Origin: Thauera terpenica 58Eu
GTDB taxonomy: Bacteria > Pseudomonadota > Gammaproteobacteria > Burkholderiales > Rhodocyclaceae
DNA: 64,000 nucleotides
Assembly: GCF_000443165.1 (NCBI RefSeq)
Contig: NZ_ATJV01000045.1
Location: 19,308 to 83,307 of the forward strand
Reading direction: 5' to 3'
A model generated the notes under the pieces. That model did not search any database, was not told where the DNA came from, and was given only the letters and a program-made list of their open reading frames with translations. The position numbers and the translations under genes were made by a program. This document shows, one piece after another, positions 8,772-15,163 of this stretch; positions within the stretch are counted from its first letter, which is position 1; each line of letters opens with the position of its first letter.

Positions 8772-9653
8772 TCACGTTCGCTTGAGGATCTGCTGCACCA
8801 GGGGGTGCATCACCTTACGCTCGGTACTGATCGCGTAATAGTGCTCCTGCACGCCCTCGCAGGCGCCAATCAGCCTGACCTGGCTGCGCTTGAGCAGTTC
8901 CTTCTCTGCTACCAGCGCCGCAGGAAACACCCCCAGGTCGGTGCTGCCGAAGGTCTCCAGTAAGGCGCTGTCCTCGATCTCTCCCACCACCTGTGGGCGT
9001 AGCCCGTTCTGGACCAGCCAGCGGTCGAGCTGGCTGCGCACGACCGAATGCGTGGTGGGCAGCAACAAGGGCACGTGCTGAAGCGAGGCCGGAAAGTCTG
9101 CGTGCGCGACCTCCCACCAATGTGGCGAGCCGTACCAGCCGATGTCCGAGCTTCCCAGCGAGTGGCTGTGCACCTTGAGCGGTGAGCTGGACTGCGCGGG
9201 GTGGTCGGTCAGCACCACGTCAAGCTTGTGCAAGACCAGATCCGCCAGCAGATCGGCCATCTCTCCGTCGTCGCACACCAGGCGCAGGTTGGCCACACCC
9301 AGCACCGGCCGCAGCAAACGCCACACTTCGAGCTTGGGCAGCCCGTCGGCAATGCCCACTGCCAGCCGCGCCGAGGGCGCCTGGACGGTGGCAAGCACCT
9401 GCTCGGGCAGGGCCTGGGAGAGCTGGAAGATCTGCTCTGCCTGCTGCAAGGCCACCATGCCGGCTTCGGTCAAGGCCAGTCCTCGTCCTGCGGGGCGCAG
9501 CAACTGGCAGCCGAGGTCGCGCTCGAGCTCGCGCACCTGAGCGCTCACGGTCTGTATCGCCATGTCCAGTCGCTCGGCAGCGCGCGTCATGCTGCCCTCC
9601 TTGGCCACGACCCAGAAGTAATACAGATGCCGGTGGTTGAAGCTCAGGCTCAT
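8772..9653 (-). CDS. nhaR: LysR-family regulator of the NhaR type
   Basis: 293-aa transcription factor. The N-terminal winged helix opens with NHRHLYYFWVVAKEGSMTRA, which is characteristic of NhaR and sets it apart from other LysR proteins, and continues with IQTVSAQVRELERDLGCQLL. NhaR in other proteobacteria activates the Na+/H+ antiporter gene nhaA in response to sodium; nhaA itself is not in this window. The remaining ~200 residues are the effector-binding region. It is divergent from the glycine-zipper protein gene, sharing a 118-bp AT-rich promoter region. Confidence 0.87.
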   Translation of the reverse strand: MSLSFNHRHLYYFWVVAKEGSMTRAAERLDMAIQTVSAQVRELERDLGCQLLRPAGRGLALTEAGMVALQQAEQIFQLSQALPEQVLATVQAPSARLAVGIADGLPKLEVWRLLRPVLGVANLRLVCDDGEMADLLADLVLHKLDVVLTDHPAQSSSPLKVHSHSLGSSDIGWYGSPHWWEVAHADFPASLQHVPLLLPTTHSVVRSQLDRWLVQNGLRPQVVGEIEDSALLETFGSTDLGVFPAALVAEKELLKRSQVRLIGACEGVQEHYYAISTERKVMHPLVQQILKRT

Positions 9654-9771
9654 ATTCAGATTTTGATGGAATCAGATTCACTTATTTTCTTCTTTTTTCG
9701 ATGCATTTGGGGTCTTATGCTGCACGCCCGAACAAAAGCCGTTCAATTTCTTCTGATTCCAGGACATCGCC

Positions 9772-10218
9772 ATGCGTAATACTTCCTCCCGCTCCACTGC
9801 CGTTGCCGTGATTGCCTTGACCATCACCGCGCTGGCGCTTCCCTCACTGGCACACGCCAAGCGTCTGGGTGGCACCAAGTCCAAACCTTCCAGCATCAGC
9901 AGGACGCCGAGTGCGGCCCCCGCTCCTGCCGCGAAAGCGCCGGTCGCGCCTGCTACCCCTGCCGCCGCTGCCCCTGCCGCCGCTGCGCCCGCTGCCGCGG
10001 GCTCCAGCATGGGGAGGACGCTGGGTGCCGCGGTAGTTGGTGGTGTGGTGGGCTCCATGGCCGGCAACGCGCTGGCAGGCGCTCTGTCGCCAGACCAGGA
10101 AGCTGCCAAGGCCAAGGAAGCCGAGGCTGCGGCTGCCGAAAAGGAGGCGCAGGACCTGCAGCGCATGGCCGATGAAGCCAAGGCCAGGGCGGATGCGGCG
10201 CGCGCATCGGTAAAGTAG
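9772..10218 (+). CDS. Secreted Ala/Pro-rich protein with glycine-zipper segment
   Basis: 148-aa protein with a clear signal peptide (VIALTITALALPSLAHA, cleavage near residue 29). It is followed by an Ala/Pro repeat tract, a glycine-zipper-like hydrophobic segment (TLGAAVVGGVVGSMAGNALA, ~83-102) and a highly charged Ala/Lys/Glu helix. This layout is common to small envelope or outer-membrane-associated proteins of betaproteobacteria with no assigned function. AGGA precedes the ATG by 7 bases. Confidence 0.78.
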   Translation: MRNTSSRSTAVAVIALTITALALPSLAHAKRLGGTKSKPSSISRTPSAAPAPAAKAPVAPATPAAAAPAAAAPAAAGSSMGRTLGAAVVGGVVGSMAGNALAGALSPDQEAAKAKEAEAAAAEKEAQDLQRMADEAKARADAARASVK

Positions 10219-10320
10219 GCAACAGCGGCTGACTTGTGACGCCCGCGCCGGGCGTCCGCCCGAGCCTGTTCATTGTGTCCCGGCCGGGCAGATGCAACTG
10301 GTAATTGAAGGAAGAGAGAA

Positions 10321-11271
10321 ATGAGCATGCAGCCAGACGAAACCCGAGCAATCCTCACGCTGTGTCTGTTGGCGTCGTTTGCCGATGGCGAAAAGCACGC
10401 GCGCGAGCGCGACGAGATCAAGCGCGTCGCACAGGGTTTCTCGCAAGACGAGGTGGGTCAGCTGTCGACGCTGTACCAGGACGTGCTCTTGAAGCGCGTC
10501 ACTCTGGCCGATGTGATCGAACGACTGCGCAGCGCCGAGGCGAAACAGCTCGGCTACGAGATGGCGGTGTGTGTGTGCGACGCGGACGGCACGCTCTCGG
10601 ATGCAGAGCAGCGCTTCCTGGCCGAGACCAGGGTCGCGCTCGGCCTCGACGCCAGCGCAGCGGCAGCCTTTGTGTCCGAAGCACAGGCGATCGCCGGGCT
10701 GCCGGTGAGCAGTGGGCAGGCCGCCGGCCCGGCAATCGCGGCGCATGCAGCGGTGGACGAGGCCGCACTCGACGACGCCATCCTCAATGCGGCCATCGTC
10801 AACGGCGCGCTTGAGCTGCTGCCCGAGACCCTGTCGACGATGGCGATCATCCCCTTGCAGATGAAGCTGGTGTGGCGCATCGGCAAGGAATACGGCTTCG
10901 AACTCGATCGTGGGCACATCAAGGACTTCCTGGCCACCGCCGGCGTCGGCCTGAGCTCGCAGTATCTGGAGCAGGCCGGGCGCAAGTTGCTGGGTGGACT
11001 GCTGGGCAAACTGGGTGGCGGCTTGCTGCGTGGCGTCGGCCAGCAAGCGGTGAGTACGGGCATGAGCTTTGCCACCACCTACGCCCTGGGTCAGGTCGCA
11101 AAGCGCTACTACGCAGGCGGGCGCAGCTTGTCCACGCAGATGCTCAAGGACACCTACGCGCGCACGGTGCAGGATGCCCAAGGCCTCAGTGCCCGCTATC
11201 TGCCCGATATCCAGGCCAAGGCGAGGACGCTCGATGCGACCAGCGTGCTGTCGATGGTGCGCGGTGCCTGA
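10321..11271 (+). CDS. TerB-like protein with C-terminal membrane-associated domain
   Basis: 316-aa protein. Residues ~8-135 resemble a TerB/DjlA-type helical domain (ILTLCLLASFADGEKHARER, repeated as YEMAVCVCDADGTLSDAEQ), a fold linked to tellurite resistance and stress. The C-terminal ~150 residues (LSTMAIIPLQMKLVWRIGKE, then GGLLGKLGGGLLRGVGQQ) resemble the DUF697/YcjF helical region seen in membrane-associated proteins. A strong ribosome site AGGAAGAG precedes the ATG. The ion-channel gene starts 31 bp downstream, so the two probably form an operon and may respond jointly to membrane stress. Confidence 0.8.
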   Translation: MSMQPDETRAILTLCLLASFADGEKHARERDEIKRVAQGFSQDEVGQLSTLYQDVLLKRVTLADVIERLRSAEAKQLGYEMAVCVCDADGTLSDAEQRFLAETRVALGLDASAAAAFVSEAQAIAGLPVSSGQAAGPAIAAHAAVDEAALDDAILNAAIVNGALELLPETLSTMAIIPLQMKLVWRIGKEYGFELDRGHIKDFLATAGVGLSSQYLEQAGRKLLGGLLGKLGGGLLRGVGQQAVSTGMSFATTYALGQVAKRYYAGGRSLSTQMLKDTYARTVQDAQGLSARYLPDIQAKARTLDATSVLSMVRGA

Positions 11272-11302
11272 ACAGTCTGCTTCATCTGATACGGAGCGGA
11301 CA

Positions 11303-12148
11303 GTGTTCGATAGCCATGGCCTGACGGCGCAAAAACCCACCGCCTTGCAGCGCTTTCTCGAGCGCGCGGACGTGCGCGGCACCATCCTCACCCTGATCGT
11401 GCTCAACGCGGTGGTGCTGGGCCTGGAGACCTCGGACGCGCTGATGGCGCGCCATGGCGCCTGGCTGCAACTGCTCGATCAGGCGATGCTGTCCGTGTTC
11501 GTGCTGGAGATCGGCCTGCGGCTGATTGCCTGGCGCACTGCGTTCTTCCGCGATCCGTGGAGCGTGTTCGACTTCGCCGTGGTCGCGATCGCGCTCGTGC
11601 CGGCCAGCGGCCCGTTTGCCGTGCTGCGCGCCTTGCGCGTGCTGCGGGTGCTGCGCGTGCTGACCATGGTGCCGTCCATGCGTCGCGTGGTCGGCGGGCT
11701 CCTGGCCGCGCTGCCCGGTCTGGGCTCGATTGCGATGGTGCTCTTGCTCGTGTACTACGTGTTCGGCGTGATCGCGACGCAGATTTTCGGCGAACAGTTT
11801 CCAGACTGGTTCGGCACCCTGGGCGGCTCGCTGTACACCCTGTTTCAGGTCATGACGCTCGAGAGCTGGTCGATGGGCATCGTGCGCCCGCTCATGGAGG
11901 TGTTCCCGTATGCGTGGCTGTTCTTCATTCCCTTCATCCTGGTCGCGACGTTCACGATGCTCAATCTGTTCATCGGTGTGATCGTGAGCGCGATGCAAAG
12001 CTTCGCCAGCGCGGAAACCGAGCTCACTGTGAGCGCGGTGGACGACGCGCGTGAGCACATCGAGGCCGACCTGCACGCGGAGATGCGCGTGTTGCGGGCA
12101 GAGCTCGCGGAGCTCAAGGACATGCTGCGCGCGCAGGCGCGGCGCTGA
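11303..12148 (+). CDS. Voltage-gated sodium channel (NaChBac/NavBac type)
   Basis: 281-aa single-domain six-helix ion channel. The S4 voltage sensor is clear, with Arg at every third position (RALRVLRVLRVLTMVP). The pore carries the selectivity filter TLESWS (residues 185-190), nearly identical to the TLESWAS filter of bacterial Na+ channels. The pore helix S6 ends in LNLFIGVIVSAMQSF, followed by a coiled-coil tail (MRVLRAELAELKDMLRAQ) expected for tetramer assembly. I chose GTG 11303, preceded by GGAGCGGA; an in-frame GTG at 11264 would overlap the previous gene. It is probably co-transcribed with the TerB-like gene. Confidence 0.93.
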   Translation: MFDSHGLTAQKPTALQRFLERADVRGTILTLIVLNAVVLGLETSDALMARHGAWLQLLDQAMLSVFVLEIGLRLIAWRTAFFRDPWSVFDFAVVAIALVPASGPFAVLRALRVLRVLRVLTMVPSMRRVVGGLLAALPGLGSIAMVLLLVYYVFGVIATQIFGEQFPDWFGTLGGSLYTLFQVMTLESWSMGIVRPLMEVFPYAWLFFIPFILVATFTMLNLFIGVIVSAMQSFASAETELTVSAVDDAREHIEADLHAEMRVLRAELAELKDMLRAQARR

Positions 12149-12368
12149 GCGCCAGCCGGACTGCATTCTGAGCACCAGCACCTCACCGCGCGCGGTGAAT
12201 TCGAGGTGCTTGAGCACGCTCATGCCGAGCAGCGCATCATCGTCGCGCCTCCCGCGGCTCAGATGCGCCGGCGCGCCCGCGCAGCGAAATGGCCCGATCT
12301 CCAGGGCGTCGGTTTTCGTTGCGTGCGCCGTCACGCTGCCGTTGGCCGTCGACGGGGCGCCCAGGCAG
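12149..12368 (-). pseudogene. Truncated second copy of the retropepsin-like gene
   Basis: The minus strand here encodes the C-terminal ~70 residues of the aspartic-protease-like protein found intact at 13990-14508 (shared runs include LLGMSVLKHLEF and IGPFR-AGAPAHL). The catalytic Asp-Thr-Gly half is missing: similarity stops abruptly near 12368, where a NERD fragment begins. The original stop codon is also lost. It is a dead duplicate left by a rearrangement. Confidence 0.8.
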
Positions 12369-12381
12369 CGATTCCGCCCCG

Positions 12382-12654
12382 ATGGCGCAAATATCCCCGG
12401 CTCTGGATACCCTTCGGCACGATGCCGGACGCTATCGCGAGCTTGATGTCCTCGACCGTCTGCAGCAGTCGCTGCCTGAAGGCTATGAGGTCTTCCACAG
12501 TGTTGCATGGCAGACCGCACATCATGGTGAGGGCCGGCACGGCGAGATCGACCTCGCCCTCGCCCCGAGCGCACACATCCGTCCGTTCAGCGAAGCGGCT
12601 GATGACGATCCACGTAATGGTTTGGTACTTACGTCCGACATGCACTGGGCGTGA
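12382..12654 (+). pseudogene. NERD-domain protein, N-terminal fragment
   Basis: 90-aa remnant beginning MAQISPALDTLRHDAGRYRE. The stretch LPEGYEVFHSVAW and then HGEIDLAL match the start of the nuclease-related domain (NERD) that heads many bacterial helicase-like proteins. Similarity ends just after GEID, before the E-x-K catalytic strand, and the frame closes at 12654 in unrelated sequence. There is no ribosome binding site. It is adjacent to the truncated retropepsin copy, so both were cut by the same event or events. Confidence 0.65.
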
Positions 12655-12838
12655 TCGAGGACGGGATCGGCTGGCCGTCAATGCGGCGCACGCGGTAGCC
12701 GTCTTCGATACGCCATTCGGGCGCCGCACCGACATGCGCGAGGATCTCGACCGCCAGGCCGGCGTTGCGCGGATCGGTGCGCTTGAGGGTGAGCGCAAGG
12801 CTGCCGATGGGCAGCGGGTCGGGAAGGGGATGAGACAC
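12629..12838 (-). CDS. Small unknown protein behind repeat a
   Basis: 69-aa reading frame starting at GTG 12838, preceded by a good GGAGG 6 bases upstream. The sequence begins MSHPLPDPLPIGSLALTLKR and contains the pattern EWRIEDGYRVRRIDGQPIP. No family recognised; no signal peptide or membrane segment. Its start lies 34 bp downstream of repeat copy a, the same arrangement as the 55-aa gene behind repeat b. The last residues (SITPSACRT) overlap the NERD fragment junction, so its C-terminus may have been replaced. Confidence 0.5.
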   Translation of the reverse strand: MSHPLPDPLPIGSLALTLKRTDPRNAGLAVEILAHVGAAPEWRIEDGYRVRRIDGQPIPSSITPSACRT

Positions 12839-12872
12839 GTGAAACGCCTCCGAAACGAAACGAAGCGCCCTC

Positions 12873-12920
12873 TTTAGCGGTATGCCTTTAACGTCCCCCG
12901 CAAGTGGGGCTAAATCGGGG
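12873..12920 (-). repeat. Dispersed ~48-bp repeat, copy a (candidate promoter/operator)
   Basis: One of three related sequences sharing TTTAGC at one end, a central GCAAG and TAAATCGG at the other (plus-strand reading). Read on the minus strand it offers TTTAGC, a 17-bp spacer and TTAAAG, placed just upstream of the 69-aa gene. The conserved middle (CTTGCGGG on the minus strand) could be an operator. Confidence 0.55.
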
Positions 12921-13026
12921 ACGGGATGCCGTTGCGGCATGGGTGAAAGACTACCCGGCGGGCCGAGGCTGCGGGAGAAATTCCCCGCAAACTGCGCTCG
13001 GCCGCGCTCGGGTGGGTGGCCATGCG

Positions 13027-13464
13027 CTAGCGCGCGACGACGGTGTCCGACTCGTGCCGGGCTGCCTCGGCGTTGGCCTTGGCGAGCGTCGCCTGCCACT
13101 CTCGGAAGAAGCGTTCGGCGAGCAGGTGACGGGCGAGCACCGCGCGGAGGTAATCGGAGAGCGGTTGCCTTGCGGCGTCGGCCAGGTCCTGCAGTTCGAG
13201 CTTGAGCCGCGCGCTCATTCGACGCTTCAGGTGCGTGAGCTCCAGCCGACCGAATACGTGCTCGAAGAGGATCCAGCGCAGCACGTCCGGGCGGCTTGCG
13301 TCGTGCTGCTCGCAGAGCACATCGATGGCTGCGACCAGCTTCTCGGGAAGCCAGAGCTTGATCGACACCGCATTGGTGATGAAATCCTCCGCCTCGAGCG
13401 TGCTGGGGCTGATCTCGTTGACCTCACCCATGAAGCGGGAGCCACGGCTTGCGTAGGGCCACAT
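13027..13464 (-). CDS. Unknown protein, possible ribbon-helix-helix-like DNA-binding protein
   Basis: 145-aa protein of unknown function. A central stretch (VSIKLWLPEKLVAAIDVLCE) has the beta-strand-plus-amphipathic-helix look of ribbon-helix-helix proteins, followed by Arg-rich helices (THLKRRMSARLKLELQDLAD). ATG 13464 is preceded by GAGGAGGA at ideal spacing. It is the second gene of a probable two-gene operon: the 55-aa gene upstream ends 27 bp before it. Both appear to be driven from repeat copy b. The DNA-binding suggestion is inference from pattern only. Confidence 0.68.
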   Translation of the reverse strand: MWPYASRGSRFMGEVNEISPSTLEAEDFITNAVSIKLWLPEKLVAAIDVLCEQHDASRPDVLRWILFEHVFGRLELTHLKRRMSARLKLELQDLADAARQPLSDYLRAVLARHLLAERFFREWQATLAKANAEAARHESDTVVAR

Positions 13465-13491
13465 GATGATGTCCTCCTCGTGTGACCCGGC

Positions 13492-13659
13492 TCAACGCCA
13501 GCCCAGCCAACTTGGCCGTATCGGCAGCGGCTCGCTCGTCGGCTGGCGCACGGGCGTGCCGGTACGCGCAGGCGGGAAGGGGTTGGGGACGAACTTGCCG
13601 AGCGCTTCGCTCTGGCTGGGGGTCAGGCGCCGGTCGCCCGTGGATTGCGTGCTGATCAT
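13492..13659 (-). CDS. 55-aa Pro-rich peptide gene
   Basis: Short reading frame MISTQSTGDRRLTPSQSEAL, continuing with a proline-rich segment and ending PSWLGWR. The ATG at 13659 has GGCGAGGAG upstream at good spacing, and the stop is 27 bp before the ribosome-bound start of the 145-aa gene. No homologue recognised. The composition resembles small accessory proteins of integrative elements. Start, ribosome site and operon position make it believable despite its size. Confidence 0.55.
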   Translation of the reverse strand: MISTQSTGDRRLTPSQSEALGKFVPNPFPPARTGTPVRQPTSEPLPIRPSWLGWR

Positions 13660-13726
13660 GGTGGTGCTCCTCGCCCCCTGTTGAGCCGGCGTGACCGGCC
13701 TCGCGGGGGCGAAGAGGCGGTGACGC

Positions 13727-13774
13727 TTTAGCCGGTATTTGTCATCCGCCCCGGCAAGTTGTCGTTAATGCCGG
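13727..13774 (-). repeat. Dispersed ~48-bp repeat, copy b (candidate promoter/operator)
   Basis: Second copy, with TTTAGC, GGTATTT, a central GGCAAG and TTAATGCCGG. On the minus strand it lies 68 bp upstream of the 55-aa gene start and offers TTAACG, an 18-bp spacer and TGACAA as a weak promoter. Confidence 0.55.
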
Positions 13775-13805
13775 CGGTTGGGCGCTGGGCGCCCGTGTTG
13801 TGCTG

Positions 13806-13849
13806 CAAAAAACAAAAGACCCGATGGCCATGCGGGCTCAGCGGGTCTT
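13806..13849 (-). terminator. Rho-independent terminator between repeats c and b
   Basis: Minus-strand hairpin with arms AAGACCCG / CGGGTCTT and an 18-base loop, followed by TTGTTTTTTG. It closes whatever transcript starts in or reads through repeat c, including readthrough from the retropepsin gene. Confidence 0.7.
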
Positions 13850-13859
13850 GGATGGCCGC

Positions 13860-13908
13860 TTTAGCTGCATTTATTACGCGCCCGCAAGCTGTGTTCTCAA
13901 ATCGGCGC
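13860..13908 (-). repeat. Dispersed ~48-bp repeat, copy c (candidate promoter/operator)
   Basis: Third copy: TTTAGCTGCATTTATTACG with central GCAAGCTGTG and AAATCGGCG. On the minus strand it offers TTGAGA, 18 bp and TAATAA, the best promoter of the three. No coding frame follows; the terminator at 13806-13849 comes within about 60 bp, so a very short RNA would result. Confidence 0.55.
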
Positions 13909-13989
13909 GATGACTGGATTAAAGCGGAGGAGGGCGGGGGCTGTCAACCCAGGGGTGAGACGGCGGGGGCGACGTGAAGCCTGGCGCGA

Positions 13990-14508
13990 CTACCCAGCGG
14001 GTTTTCTGAGCACCAGCACATCGCCGCGCTGGGTGAACTCGAGGTGCTTGAGCACGCTCATGCCGAGCAGCACATCATCGTCGCGCATCCCGGGGTTCAG
14101 ATGCGCCGGTGCGCCCGCGAAGCGAAATGGCCCGATATCCAGGGCGTCGATTCTGGTTGCGCGCACCGTCACGGTCCCGTTGGCCGTCGACGCCGTCGAC
14201 GGGGCGCCGGGGCGCAAGCCGAGGCTTTGGGCCAGGTGCGCCGGCACGGAGGTGTGCGTCGCGCCGGTATCGAGCAGGAAGCGCACAGGCTGGCCATTGA
14301 TGAGCCCAGGGGAGAAGTAGTGTCCGCTGCGATTGCGGCGAAGCACCCACTCGTCAACGCCGGGCGCCACGGTCAGCGCGTGATTGGGGTCCTCGCGCTT
14401 GGTGATTGCGCCATCGAACGTCACCCAGCCGAAGCCGAGGAAAGCCAGGGTCGCCAGGAAGCCCATGCGCCGTCCGAGTCTGCGGGTGGTTTGATCAGGA
14501 TTGCTCAT
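13990..14508 (-). CDS. Membrane-anchored retropepsin-like aspartic protease
   Basis: 172-aa protein of the bacterial clan AA (TIGR02281-like) family. An N-terminal helix (residues ~15-31, MGFLATLAFLGFGWVTF) anchors it to the inner membrane. The periplasmic part has the active-site motif FLLDTGATHTSV with Asp80-Thr-Gly, and the second conserved block LLGMSVLKHLEF typical of retroviral-type single-domain proteases that work as dimers. Substrates are unknown. A 3' fragment of a near-identical copy lies 1.6 kb away, in the same orientation. Confidence 0.88.
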   Translation of the reverse strand: MSNPDQTTRRLGRRMGFLATLAFLGFGWVTFDGAITKREDPNHALTVAPGVDEWVLRRNRSGHYFSPGLINGQPVRFLLDTGATHTSVPAHLAQSLGLRPGAPSTASTANGTVTVRATRIDALDIGPFRFAGAPAHLNPGMRDDDVLLGMSVLKHLEFTQRGDVLVLRKPAG

Positions 14509-14629
14509 CGTTTTTCGTCAGGGATGCTCGAGTGTCGTTCACGTACCTTCGTTCGTCGGGACGCTCGGAATGTTCCGCGCCTCGATCCGGACGACAGGAT
14601 ATCAAGCGTGCGTCGGTCCGTTCTCATGC

Positions 14630-14657
14630 TTGAATATGAACACCAAAAGTGTATAAA
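14630..14657 (+). promoter_or_regulatory. Promoter of the MerR-VIT/VWA operon, apparently leaderless
   Basis: TTGAAT (14630-14635), a 16-bp spacer and TATAAA (14652-14657). The expected transcription start falls at about 14664, only 2 bases before the ATG at 14666, and no ribosome site is present, so the mRNA would be leaderless. The spacer contains an inverted repeat ACAC-cAAAAg-GTGT centred between the two boxes, a plausible operator for the MerR protein itself. Confidence 0.65.
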
Positions 14658-14665
14658 ATTACTGC

Positions 14666-15163
14666 ATGAATAAGGCCCGCACAGTTACACCCGATAACCC
14701 GCCGCCCGGCTACCCGCTCGCCGAGCTCTGCGTCCTGGCTGACCTGCCGCCCCGCACGGTGCGTTACTACGTGCAGATCGGCCTGGTCGACCGCCCGCAG
14801 GGCGAAACCCGGGCGGCCCGCTACGGGAGCACGCACCTCGAGCAGCTGCTGCTGATCAAGAAGTGGACGGCAGCAGGGGTGTCCCTCGAGCGCATCCGCG
14901 AGTTGCTGCATGGTGGTCAGCCGCCGGTGCCGCCGCGCGAACGCGCTATCGGCAGCGTGTCGGTGTGCAGTCATCTGAGCGTAGCCGACGGTATCGAGGT
15001 CGTCATCGATCCGCAGCGGGCGGGGCTGAGTCCTGAGGCGGTGCGGCAGTTCATCAAGGGCGTGATGACTGCCTTCAAGGTGGCGCAGGGCGAAGAAGAT
15101 GGTGCTTTGCAGGCAGATCCGGCAAGCACGAACAAGAACGAACGACAGGCGAGAGAATCATGA
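14666..15163 (+). CDS. MerR-family transcriptional regulator
   Basis: 165-aa regulator with an N-terminal MerR winged helix (YPLAELCVLADLPPRTVRYY, then QIGLVD and RYGSTHLEQLLLIKKW). The C-terminal half lacks the Cys pattern of metal-sensing MerR proteins and instead has a short effector region (ADGIEVVIDPQRAGLSPEAV). Its stop overlaps the ATGATG start of the VIT/VWA gene (15160-15163), showing translational coupling. Together with the dyad in its own promoter this points to autoregulation of the operon. Confidence 0.9.
   Translation: MNKARTVTPDNPPPGYPLAELCVLADLPPRTVRYYVQIGLVDRPQGETRAARYGSTHLEQLLLIKKWTAAGVSLERIRELLHGGQPPVPPRERAIGSVSVCSHLSVADGIEVVIDPQRAGLSPEAVRQFIKGVMTAFKVAQGEEDGALQADPASTNKNERQARES

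Noticed and set aside
9960..10010. GCC/CCT-rich repeat in the glycine-zipper gene as a separate repeat element
   Set aside because: It simply encodes the Ala/Pro tract of the protein and keeps the reading frame.
12873..13908. Repeats a-c as integron attC sites or a CRISPR array
   Set aside because: No integrase of the IntI type, no attC-like paired core sites, irregular spacing and no short unique spacers.
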